Assembly (NCBI GenBank): GCA_903772945.1 | Contig: CAICTM010000087.1 | Location: forward strand, 1-64,000 | Direction of reading: 5' to 3' | DNA length: 64,000 bases | Origin: Seminavis robusta | Lineage: Eukaryota; Bacillariophyta; Bacillariophyceae; Naviculales; Naviculaceae | Part shown: in pieces, positions 45,383 to 55,041 of the stretch | How positions within the stretch are numbered: position 1 is the stretch's first letter | Layout: each line of letters begins with the position of its first letter | Program-made: the position numbers and the translations under genes | The notes under the pieces: generated by a model | Told to the model about the DNA's origin: nothing | Databases searched by the model: none | The model's input: only the letters and a program-made list of their open reading frames with translations

Positions 45383-46377
45383 CTTATCTTTTCAAAGTGT
45401 GGGCAGTTATTCTCTTGGAAGAATGATCCAAAAAGATCGAGCTGTGCTTTTACTTTGGGTGGGAGAACAAATACAATGTCGTACAACAAATGAGAGCCAC
45501 CGCGTGGATTGTGGATCGGCGACGCAATCTTTTGCCATGGCCAAGAGCATAAATCTTGCCGTGACTTTGGCGTGGCATGCAGGAGCTGCATGCAGAATCT
45601 GACAGCTATTTTTCCTGGCAAACCTCCTTTGATAAGGTTGAGGCTATCATTGTCATTGGTACTCTCCATGGCTTCTCTCCATCAATTGTGACCAGCAAGC
45701 TACTAGCTAGTAGTACCCCACTAGCAATTGCTTCTTGTCAACCTTTCTCCTCTCACGTGTCTTCGCTTTTGCCTGGCTTGGCTCCCTCACCACGTTTGAT
45801 GATGCTATCAAGATGCTATGCTACTTGGTCTTATCAAGGGGCACAATAAACTGGACAAAGCCCAAGTTGAAAGCTGGTGTTGAACTTACAAAGAGTGGGA
45901 AATTTGCCAAATTCTAAAACCTTGTGAAAGAGTTGAAGGGATGGAACGAAGAAACTCAACTTCTTGGTTGCTCTCTATAACCAAAGGAATGATTGATGAT
46001 TCAATCTGCGCTCACTTGGCCTTCACCTGACTGCGGTGCCTGCGCGGTTTATTAATAAGCTTCGGTAGCTTATAAAAAGCTGAACGAGGAATGGATGCTT
46101 CTGGTGCTAGTTCTTCTAGAGATGAAACGCTCAAAGACGCAACAAGAAATGCTATCGGTACATGGCAACATACACTGTCAAATTGTCCTTCACATGAATC
46201 AAAACTATTCGTATGCATTTAGTTTGCGGGCGACCAACCCACCAAATTGTTGTAACATCAATCCTTTGCGTATTGTTGAATTTCTTCGATTTGACTGCAA
46301 GTCTTCATTTATTCAATTCAAGCCATATTCGAAATCTCCAATGTCACAATCAGAAATAGACTAATGCGATGCATAGA
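45383..46377. other. Intergenic, no gene seen
   Basis: About 1 kb with short unrelated frames. It holds the promoter side of PEX12 and the 3' flank of the small membrane protein gene. Confidence 0.5.
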
Positions 46378-47085
46378 TTACTGTCCTTTGGCCGCTTTTG
46401 TAGATGGCTTTGGCGGCCTGGGTCGAAACAGGCCATCGTACAAAAAGACGGCACCTTCTACAAACTGCATCAAGGAAAAGTACTTGACGCTGGCCCCGGC
46501 CACTTGGAATCCTTTTTCGAACTGCAACAAGCTGGTGGACATGACAATATCCAAGGCACCAAACGCCAACAAGAGATTTCGTCTCAAATAAGTTCCTTCT
46601 TTTCCCGAAAAGAGGGTCGTCAGTTTGCTCACGGCCAATCCCAACATGGCGAATCCTAAAAGGTGGCCACATGCCATCTGAAGAAGGGCAATCGAATCAA
46701 CAAGATGTGAGAAATAAAGGATAGTTAGCTGTACAGGTACATGCACGGCAGTGTGGCCATGTTAAAAGGCAGACATGTTTTAATGAAGGCACGAATATAG
46801 ATAGACTGTCACTCGACTCAGACCAGTATCATCCGGCCACTACCAAACAAAAGTACACAATCGACGGTTGCACTCGAGGTCAATCTAATTTCAATGTCCC
46901 GTACGTACCTGACCAGGAGACAATTCTGAAGCCTCCAGCCCCGCCCACAGGTGTCTCTGGAATGCGGCATCGTTGGGCAGCAGAGGAATGGGGCGTCCAG
47001 GTGCGGCAATGTGCCTCAATCCCAACGTCCCTAGCATGATGCTGCTGACGGACCCTACGGCCTTGACATAGAGCGGTGGCGACAT
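46378..47085 (-). CDS. Small multi-pass membrane protein
   Basis: Two exons, 47085-46909 and 46677-46378 (158 residues), with a 231-bp intron; donor CAG|GTACGT, acceptor CTTCTTCAG|ATG, phase 0. The protein starts MSPPLYVKAVGSVSSIMLGT. After the intron it has hydrophobic segments MACGHLLGFAMLGLAVSKL, RRNLLLAFGALDIVMSTSLL and FSLMQFVEGAVFLYDGLF, and ends in a basic tail (RPRPPKPSTKAAKGQ). It probably has three or four membrane spans. An upstream in-frame ATG at 47139 would add 18 mostly hydrophobic residues. No family is recognised. The start is 283 bp from the divergent PDZ gene. Confidence 0.65.
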
Positions 47086-47261
47086 GGTCAACAACAACAA
47101 CAACAAGCACAACACAAGAAGCAATATTATGAAGCCCAAAGCCCAAGAACCCAGCTGTGGAGGACGAGGATGAGAATTGGATCCTCAGAATTATTGTTTG
47201 ACACTTTGCGAAATTTTGCTAGAAGCCTGCTTAGCTGCATATTGTACCGGTATCTTTTCGA

Positions 47262-47269
47262 TGACGTCA
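47262..47269. promoter_or_regulatory. CRE-like palindrome TGACGTCA in a divergent promoter
   Basis: A perfect TGACGTCA (in CGATGACGTCACCC) lies between the divergent start codons at 47085 and 47368, about 100 bp before the PDZ gene. Diatom bZIP factors act on such sites in CO2/cAMP control. Role here is inferred. Confidence 0.4.
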
Positions 47270-47367
47270 CCCACAAGAAAGCCCCCAAACCTCTCAAAGC
47301 GAAAATCCCAAAAGCTTATTCTCTGTGTTTTCACCTACCAATAACTTTGGTTGGAAGGATAGGCACG

Positions 47368-48087
47368 ATGAATAGTAGAAGCATCCGCTGTTTTGGCTCT
47401 TTGATGGCACTCTTGTTGTGCCCCTTCATGGCGGAAGGTTGGATCCTGCAAAACAACGCCATTTCTCCTGTGGTTTCCAAAAGATGCAGACTTCAAGCTG
47501 CTGCCGGCGAGGATGCCGCCCAAGAATTACAAGACCAAGCGCGGAAACTACGGGAGGAAATCGATGCGTTTCAACAAGAAAAGGATCAAGTTGAACAAGC
47601 CGAACGACAAGCTCGGATTGAAGAGAAACAAGCCAAACAAAAAGCCAAAGATTTCTATAGCGCCATTGTGCCCATCCTCAAACCAGACGGTTCTACCATG
47701 GAAGAGAAGGTAGAATTTCGTCCAGTTTCCCAAAAGCAAGATTCCGAAATTGTCGTCTTGGAAGGATCACTGCCACTGGGCTTGATTTTGGAAGAGGGAG
47801 AACTTGTGGGAACCACTGTCGTGGATCAAGTGGCAGAGGGTGGCAATGCTGAAATGGCAGGCGTCCAAGTGGGCGACATTCTAAGGGCGTGCACAGCTTG
47901 TGAAATGAACATGGAAGCACCCACTTGGCAACTTTTGGCGGGTGGAATTGGTGTCCCCAAGACCAAACGAATGATGTATGTTGTGGACCAAAGGCCATTT
48001 GAAGAAGTCATGGATGCCATTGGAAGCAATCGTATGGACCCCGAGGGGAGGCCCGTTCTGCTAGTTGTAGAACGAAAACGACAATAG
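47368..48087 (+). CDS. Organelle/secretory-targeted PDZ-domain protein
   Basis: Single exon, 239 residues from the ATG at 47368; the frame is open further upstream but the upstream part is not protein-like. The N-terminus has a basic start (MNSRSIRCFG), a hydrophobic core (SLMALLLCPFMAEGW) and a possible cleavage before WILQN, so it is a signal peptide. Plastid targeting is possible, but the residue after the cleavage site is not a clear Phe. A charged coiled coil (LREEIDAFQQEKDQVEQAER) is followed by a PDZ domain: LPLGLILEEGELVGTTVVDQ, then GGNAEMAGVQVGDILRACTA, and RPVLLVVERKRQ at the end. The carboxylate-binding loop is PLGL. The domain probably binds C-terminal peptides of a membrane partner. 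Confidence 0.75.
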   Translation: MNSRSIRCFGSLMALLLCPFMAEGWILQNNAISPVVSKRCRLQAAAGEDAAQELQDQARKLREEIDAFQQEKDQVEQAERQARIEEKQAKQKAKDFYSAIVPILKPDGSTMEEKVEFRPVSQKQDSEIVVLEGSLPLGLILEEGELVGTTVVDQVAEGGNAEMAGVQVGDILRACTACEMNMEAPTWQLLAGGIGVPKTKRMMYVVDQRPFEEVMDAIGSNRMDPEGRPVLLVVERKRQ

Positions 48088-48550
48088 CATATTTTATCAA
48101 ATGCAGCAAAAAGTGAGAGTACTAAATATTTGACAGAGTCGAGTCGAGTCGACCCACCATGCCACACTTCTGGTTGCCTCGTGCGGTACTTGTCTCTGGC
48201 CATGCGACCAAACGTGTAGCTAATCCATTGCAGGAAGAAGAAGCAATGTTAGCTTCTTGTTCTGTGCTCCTTTAGTAGATCAAAGTGCAATTCAGTTTCA
48301 GCTCCAACTAACCTACATCCCTTCAATTCAATTCCATCCAGTAGCTACGGTAGCAATCTAATTACACCTACCTAATGAATAGAAGACCAGTGCAAATGCA
48401 TGTATATAGTATCTCTATAGTATACCACTACTGGTAACATTATTGATGGGGTAGTAAGAATCGTGAGCTTTGCGAGAAGGATCACGAATCACTAATGACA
48501 GACCGCAGAACGGCAAGGAGGGCGAGCAATGCACGTGCAGAGGCTTTTCA
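48088..48550. other. Converging 3' flanks, no gene
   Basis: Contains a short GAGTC repeat (gagtcgagtcgagtcgac) at 48137-48154 and the 3' end of the kinase gene. No reading frame of interest. Confidence 0.5.
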
Positions 48551-51500
48551 TCAAATCTCCAACCCAACATTCTCGTCGAGGTTCAGAATGTATGGGTCTG
48601 GAACTGGTGCGGTGAAGTCAACGTTGATATTGGAGTTGCCCTCCACAGTGGCCAACATGTCATTGGCAATTTGAAGAGTCTGTGCGCCCACACTGGCGGG
48701 AGAAAATGAGAGCTTGGCATAGTCGGCCAAAGCCATGGCAATGTACGTGAAAGAGGGACGCTGGTGACTGTCCTGGTTCCAGCATGCCTCGATGATCTCC
48801 TTGAGGCGTGGGGGAGTTGACGGCGGGATTTCCGGTCGTCGACCCTCGGCAACCGCATAGGCAGCCTGAACAGGAGTCATGGAAGCAAAGGGGACTTGAC
48901 GTGTTATGAGCTGCCACAGGAAGATGCCAAAACTGTAGACGTCGGCGTTGCTGGAATAAGATTCGTGGCGGATCACCTCGGGAGCCATGTACCTGTACGT
49001 TCCGGTCTCGGCAGTGAGTTCCTGACCTGCATTGGCAACGCTCATTCCGAAATCTGCAATCTTGGCTCGCTGATCTCGAGTGAGGAGGATGTTGCTTGGT
49101 TTCTGCGTTGGGGAACAATGAGACAGTTTGTGAGCTCAACGACTGAGCCAACAGCCCATGCAACACTTGAGCTCGCGGACCCGAACTCACCAGGTCTCTA
49201 TGAATGATGTCGCGGGAATGTAGATGTGCCATGCCGTTGGCCACGTCAAGGGCAATGGGCAAGTACTCGTAGTATCGTGATGTGTCTGAAAGCAAGGACA
49301 ACACAGAGCCTCCTTCACAATAGTCGTACGCCAGGCAGAAGCATCTGACAAAGCAAAGGACGTGAGAAAGGTTAGATATGGACACAAACGGAACGCGGTA
49401 ACTACGAAGGCTTGTGCCCGCAACTTACTCGGCATCTGCCGCCACGCCCACCAGCTCACAGACATTGGGGTGCTGGATGCGAGCCGCAATGTCGGCTTCA
49501 CGACGCAACTCGTCGACATGTGCCATGTCTCTCGTCTCGGGGTTCACCATGGCAACCTTCAAAGCTACCATCTGAACCACCATTGGATTCTGCCACGCCG
49601 CTCGGTAGATCGTGGAAACCCGACCCATGCCAATGTTTTCTATGAGCATCAGTTCGTCAAAGGGGATCAACGGCACAACTCGAGCTTCCACCACGCGACT
49701 GTTGTTTCCTTCCTGGGATGGGACAGTGACGAAATCAGCTACGGACTCGGAGTCGCCTTCCAGCCCAATTCTGTCCAGATCCGAACTGCCATGGCGATTG
49801 ACAAGTGGTCTCTTTTGGCGCATGCTCTGGCTGTCAGGCACTGTTTCGATGGCAATTCCGCTCATGGCGGGGTCGCTAATGGCATCAAAGGATGCCTCAG
49901 CTGGTCGAGGTAGGAGGTTGACATTCTGCACGGGTGACTGATTGCTACGGTGGATACCCGATAGGCTAGGAGTGAAGATACCCGGATTCTGCAGATGTTG
50001 CCCACGCAACGAACGACATGCCAGCTCATTGGGCATGCTGAAATGTCTTTTCAGAGTCTCGAACTGAGGATCCAGCCTGACGTCGTGTTGGTTTGGGGTG
50101 GCGAGTACTTCTGTAAGTGGAACTGCGCCCTGGATTTCTGCTCGGACATCTCTTCGCACAAGATTGTTGCTCGACTGGTGCTTTGTGGGGTTGAAGTACA
50201 ACGGGCCAGAAGCCATGACCGATTGGGTTTCCTGAGAACTATCTTGGCAGCTGCAGTCTTCTTGATGCTCTCGATCATGCTCTACCTTTGCTCGTGCCTT
50301 CTTGAGGAAGGCTTCAATGAGATTGGCGAGCTTGTCTAGACGCAGCCTTCCGTTCATTTCCACAACGAAGCGGTCCAACACAATGCGGTCTGAACTCAAC
50401 ATAACATCGGCGTCCAACACTGCACAACACAGAATACAAAGCAACGCAGAGTAAGAAGTGGCGTGGCACAACAAGATCTATGCAAACCCCAAGCAGTCGA
50501 AAGCACGTACCTCGGGATCCTCCGGTTCCCAAAAGCTTGGTAATGTACTCGAGAAGGCCCAACGCATCCGAACAAGCAATGGTAACGAGCCTCAAGTTTC
50601 GCTGTGCACCTTTACTGCCATGCACTCCATTGCCGGTCCAGTAGGAGTCGTTGTCTAGATTGATAATATGCACAACGCATTTGACTGGGTCGGACCGTGC
50701 CACTGCCATCAGACGCATGTGAAGCAACACTTCTGACGGCGTGTCGGCACCAAGTGCGTACCTGGTTGGCAAGGCTGCGACGAACTTTTGGATACTCTTA
50801 AGGACGTTCCCTCTTTCCAAAGAACGTGATACACCATAGTTGGATGGTTTGATCAGCTTGGACTCCGCCACGAAGAGGTCTGCTACAATCTCACAAAGTT
50901 CTTCGACCACTGCTCGGTTGTGAGCTGCACGACGTCGATTGCGGTTCTCATTGGCTCCCGCCTTTCGCGATGCACTACTGCCGCTCTGTTGCGACGACGA
51001 TGTTGAGATATCGTTGCTACTGCTTCCGACCGCTAGGTTGTGAATGGGCGCCTTGTCCGGGACAGGGGAAGTGGATGGTGTGACTTCGAGGTGCAAGCAA
51101 TCACGCTTTTCGCTCCACTTTTCTGTCATTGCATTCTCTAGCAATTCTCTTTGACTCAGCATTGCTACATAGGGAGACCCTGAAGGAGGGGCTAGCATTC
51201 CCAGCTCCTTGCTGGAGAGGCAGCTGCACGGAAGAGAGAAAAGGAGGGAACATCAGGTGAGGAGATGGTTTGGATACCTGCTTAACTCGGGGCTACCGGT
51301 ACTGTGAATCCTACCTTCTCACTCTGCCGCTGGATGGTACATCAGGATTTGTAAGGACATCTGCATTCTGTTGTACACGTTGCTCGAATTCTGTTGCTGC
51401 TGCCTCCTCAGCGCCACAGACACATTCCTTGTGGAGGGCCATGGGAGGAGTCCCCAGCATTGCTCCAGCTGAATACCGCCGTCGGTTGGAAGGCACGTTC

Positions 51501-52156
51501 GTGACGATAGCGGGAGCCGATCTTCCCAACGGGACGCTGGGAAGTGGTGGTGCTGGTGGCGGCGGTGCTGGTCCAGAGGCAGAATCGGCTTCTCCGTGTT
51601 TGGAGTCTGTGGACGGCGACGATGCTTGGTTGCACGTACATAGCTCTTCTGATACCGGAAATGTTGCTGCTGGCGATTGGGCGGCATTGGTTTGTTGTTG
51701 TTGCTGCTGCCGTGGTTGTTGATTCTCCAGGAGAGCGGACAAGTTGGACCGTGGCGCCGGCGGCTGTGCTGGAAGTGGCAATTCAGAATTGGAGTTGTTC
51801 ACGGTTCTTGTTTGATGATGAGGATATCTGTGTCGCGGAGCTTGATTTTGTGTCTGTTGATTGCGCTCCTGGCCATCTGACATCGCATTGCCCATCAACA
51901 CGGCAGCAGCGTCGCTGTGGGGTGGAATGAGATAGCGGGGTTGATGAACTGCTGAATATTGATTGCCACAGTCAAGTCCTTCTCGTTTTGGAAAAATCAC
52001 TCGATAGCTGTCTGTAGTGGAGACTGCTGGTGTCGTTGCTGCTGCGGTTCTCTTCAAAAAGGTTGTTGTCGGGACTGGTGCTGGTGTCGCTCCTTCATTG
52101 GCCCTTGTGCCTGTGGATGGTTGATGCATTCGATCAATTCCGTCGCTCGCCATCAT
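48551..52156 (-). CDS. TKL-type protein kinase with long regulatory N-terminus
   Basis: Five exons: 52156-51315, 51223-50511, 50419-49429, 49344-49191, 49102-48551 (1,083 residues). Introns are 91, 91, 84 and 88 bp, GT-AG, phase-consistent. Exon 1 encodes a disordered Gln/Pro/Ser-rich region. Residues about 340-590 form a helical and mixed domain (VVEELCEIVADLFVAESKL, LLHMRLMAVARSDPVKCVVH, SDALGLLEYITKLLGTGG). A further disordered region leads to the kinase domain from about 745: ENIGMGRVSTIYRAAW, VALKVAM, HPNVCELVGVA, IIHRDLKPSNILL, ADFGMSVA, GTYRYMAPEVI, DVYSFGIFLWQLITRQVPF and CWNQDSHQRPSF. The glycine loop lacks the third Gly (GMGRVS). The activation segment and the CW..D...RP motif are typical of tyrosine-kinase-like (Raf/MLK/CTR1-type) kinases. 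Probably a Ser/Thr signalling kinase. Confidence 0.88.
49103..49190 (-). other. TKL kinase catalytic-loop intron, near copy of the GCN2 intron
   Basis: This 88-bp intron lies in phase 0 between HRDL and KPSN. It begins GTGAGTTCGG and shares long exact blocks with the GCN2 intron, such as GAGCTCAAGTGTTGCATGG and TTGGCTCAGTCGTTGAGCTC. The inverted repeat GAGCTCAA/TTGAGCTC is kept. It too is open in frame. Confidence 0.9.
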
Positions 52157-54116
52157 TGCAGTATTGCGGTACGTGTTGCCAATGAAATGACAGAGATTTG
52201 TGCTCCTTGACACTCTTTTTCGCCTTTTTCTTGCGTGCCTGCTTGATTGACTTGACAGGTGTTAGAGCTTTTAGATGGTCTATTGGCACTGCGGTAGTCT
52301 GGATGTTTCAATGGTGTTGATGATGAGTGGATCGGAAGAGCGAAGAGTCGGTTTGATTCTGGTTGGCCTGTTGGTCTTGATGTGGCTGTGTCAGTGCGAA
52401 GCGGAACTGTGAATGATGAATCGAATCGTGTTCCGCGATGCTCTGTTCTTTTTGTACTATTTTGACGATAGTATGATTCTCATTTTTATCAACATTGGGC
52501 CTAACTTTCTTCTGGAGTGCTCGAGGACTGTTCTCCAGAGATGATAAAGGCTTTCCCGTCCACCCGATAGTCTAGAGTATGGCTGGTGATGTACTGAGTA
52601 CCTGGCTCTGACGACTTGACTTGAGCTTGGCTTGACAAGCTTTTGACACTTGACACTTGACACCAAAGCCGAGAAGACCCGAAGACTCCAGAAGCCGGCA
52701 GGTCATCTACAAGGAGGATGCCTTGCCTCTTGGCCCCTTGCCTTTTGCGGAACACTACGACAGTAATGTACATTGTAATAAGCTGGCCTGCTACCATAGC
52801 ATCTAGCGTACAATACAAAGCTCCTACGGTACTGAACCTTTTTCCAAGATTCGCAAAAGCTATTGAGTGGTGAAGGAAGGCTTCATGGGAGCACATCCCA
52901 ATGCAATTGCAAAAGCCACTGACCAATCAGCTTCGTCAATGTGGGATCAAGAACACAGGCTGAAGTGTCTAGACACCTAATGCATTAAACATGAGAAAGA
53001 TACTGTTTCGTAAAAGGAATACCGCCAGGCGGCCACCAACTTCAACAGGTTGGAGCTCCAAATCTTTTCGACACTTGCGGACTTTGAACCTTTGATTGGA
53101 TGCTATCAAAGATTCCTTGGGTGGACAAACTGAGGAGGGGTTTGAGCCACCAATGTTACATGTACTGTATCCTACTAGCTAGCCGCCAAGGAATCGAATC
53201 TTTTTTGATGCAGAAGCCTCCTGTCTTGAAGTACTATCTTGCTGATGTTGGCCTGCCATTCGCACCACCCAAGGTCAAAAAGGTTTTAGATTAGATCCAA
53301 GATCACCTCAATGGCAAACCGAGGAGGCTCAATCTCCAATCTGTGGTAGCTTCCCCCAGCCACCGCTACCGTATACGCATATGTCCAATGCAATCTCCGC
53401 CCTGGAAATGGCCTGAACGGTCAGCACAGGACGGAAACGTTTGATCAGCTTGAAAGAAACGAGCAAGGACTTCTTTTTCTACTTGTAAAGCGATAGCGCG
53501 ATAGCGCGATACAGTACTTTGCCCTAATAAAAGCTTGCTGGCGACATACATGTACAATACATATCCGCCACTCCAACCAGTTTCGGATCTCTTCCCCGAG
53601 AGGATTCGGGTTTTCCTTCCCATGGTCCGCACAGGCGGAGAGGACTCGATGCAAGTGCACCTCTGCAGAAAAGCAGAAAACGAGTTACTTGCTTGGATAT
53701 GAGGCTTGCTCTGATCACGCTCCTACAGTTTTGCGCACCAGCATCGCGTCATCGCGTCGGTACCCTCCCGCACCTCGCAATGTCGCTTATCGCTGGATCG
53801 CTGCTAGCTAGAGCCAGTAGAAAGGTACTAGTATGCAATAGCATTAGGTAGGTACCGACTAGTATGGCATATGGCTCCGGCCATGAGGGTTCTGGTCGGG
53901 AGGTCGGAGGGGAACCTGTAGCTAGCTAGCATAGCTGCTGGAGCCGGTGCTGTCGGAGTGGGGAGGGAGCAGGATTCCAGCCGGCTAAGCAACTTGAAAT
54001 CACATCCTTTCTCCTTTCTAATCCTTTGATGATCCGTTGCGGTTTGGTGGAGGCAGTCACCTCGTTGGCTCGTAGGGTTCAGCAAGGTCGGGAACCAGAC
54101 TGCAATCCTTTTTTGA
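52157..54116. other. Long intergenic stretch, no gene seen
   Basis: About 2 kb upstream of the TKL kinase without a coherent frame. CTAGCTAG-type palindromes occur near 53173, 53803 and 53921. No RNA gene was recognised. Confidence 0.5.
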
Positions 54117-54385
54117 CAGTTTCTCAAATGAGAAAGTAGTTTCTCATTTGAGAAACTAAGTTCTGAAATGAGAAAGTTAGTTTCTCATTTGGTTGAAATG
54201 AGAAACTATCTTTGAAATGAGAAACTATATATTGAAACTGCTAGTACATGTGTTGTGATTTCTGCCAGAAATGAGAAACTATTTTATCAAATGAGAAACT
54301 AAAACTGATAAATGAGTTTCTCAAATTGAGAAACTAAAAATGAGAAACTAAAACTAAAAATGAGAAACTAAAACTGTTTCAAAAA
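54117..54385. repeat. Cluster of short palindromic ATGAGAAA/TTTCTCAT motifs
   Basis: In about 270 bp, 'aaatgagaaact' or its close variants occur at least nine times, together with three or four inverted copies (TTTCTCAT). Several pairs form perfect inverted repeats such as GTTTCTCATTTGAGAAACT near 54140 and GAGTTTCTCAAATTGAGAAACT near 54314. Spacing is irregular (14-55 bp), so this is neither a simple tandem repeat nor a CRISPR array. It lies about 650 bp upstream of the secreted vWD gene. Confidence 0.9.
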
Positions 54386-55041
54386 TTTCAAAACATCATG
54401 GGGTTTCCGGACCTTGCAGTAGTGTCTTTAGTGTGGACGTGACAGGTGCCAGCTGAAACCTTGAGGGTCTCTTATTGCATGCATTGCGTCGGTTTGCAGT
54501 CATCTGAAAGTACTGTAATCTGTACTTGTAGCTTGTAGCTATGGGTACTACAGTACTGTACTCTACCTACAGTAGCTAGCTGCTGTAGTGGTTCCCGCAT
54601 GAAAGAAGATGCTCGTCGCCGTAAATGGGATTGCTTTGTGTAGAAACCTGTAGGGCGTGTTAGTTTGTTAAGGTTGGTCATTCGCAACCAATACCAGTAT
54701 GACTGTTTGATCAAATATTTAGATATCAAGACCCGAGTGACACTGTTGGTGCTATCAAATGACCATTTGTACCGGCACATAGCGGTTTGTTAACAATGAT
54801 GATCGTAATTTTGATACCCAGTACACCAGTACTGTACACTGAATGACTGAGTCACTCGGCTACGCTCGATGCCTTTGGTCTTGGATTTTCTCTCGTCACC
54901 ACCGCGGTCGGCTGTCGCCACCATGCAAACGAAGCAAAGAAAGCAAAGCAACGATATCAAGGATGGCTCATAATTTGTTTCTCCAAACAACATTATCCTT
55001 TTTCGTGTACAACAACCACCACAACTACACCTATACCAAAA
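54386..55041. other. Upstream region of the secreted vWD gene
   Basis: No coding signal on either strand. It includes a 5' leader rich in CAACAACC-type sequence just before the start codon (55003-55041). Confidence 0.5.

Noticed and set aside
54117-54385. CRISPR array
   Set aside because: The motif is only 10-12 bp, occurs in both orientations with irregular spacing, and lies in a eukaryotic genome.
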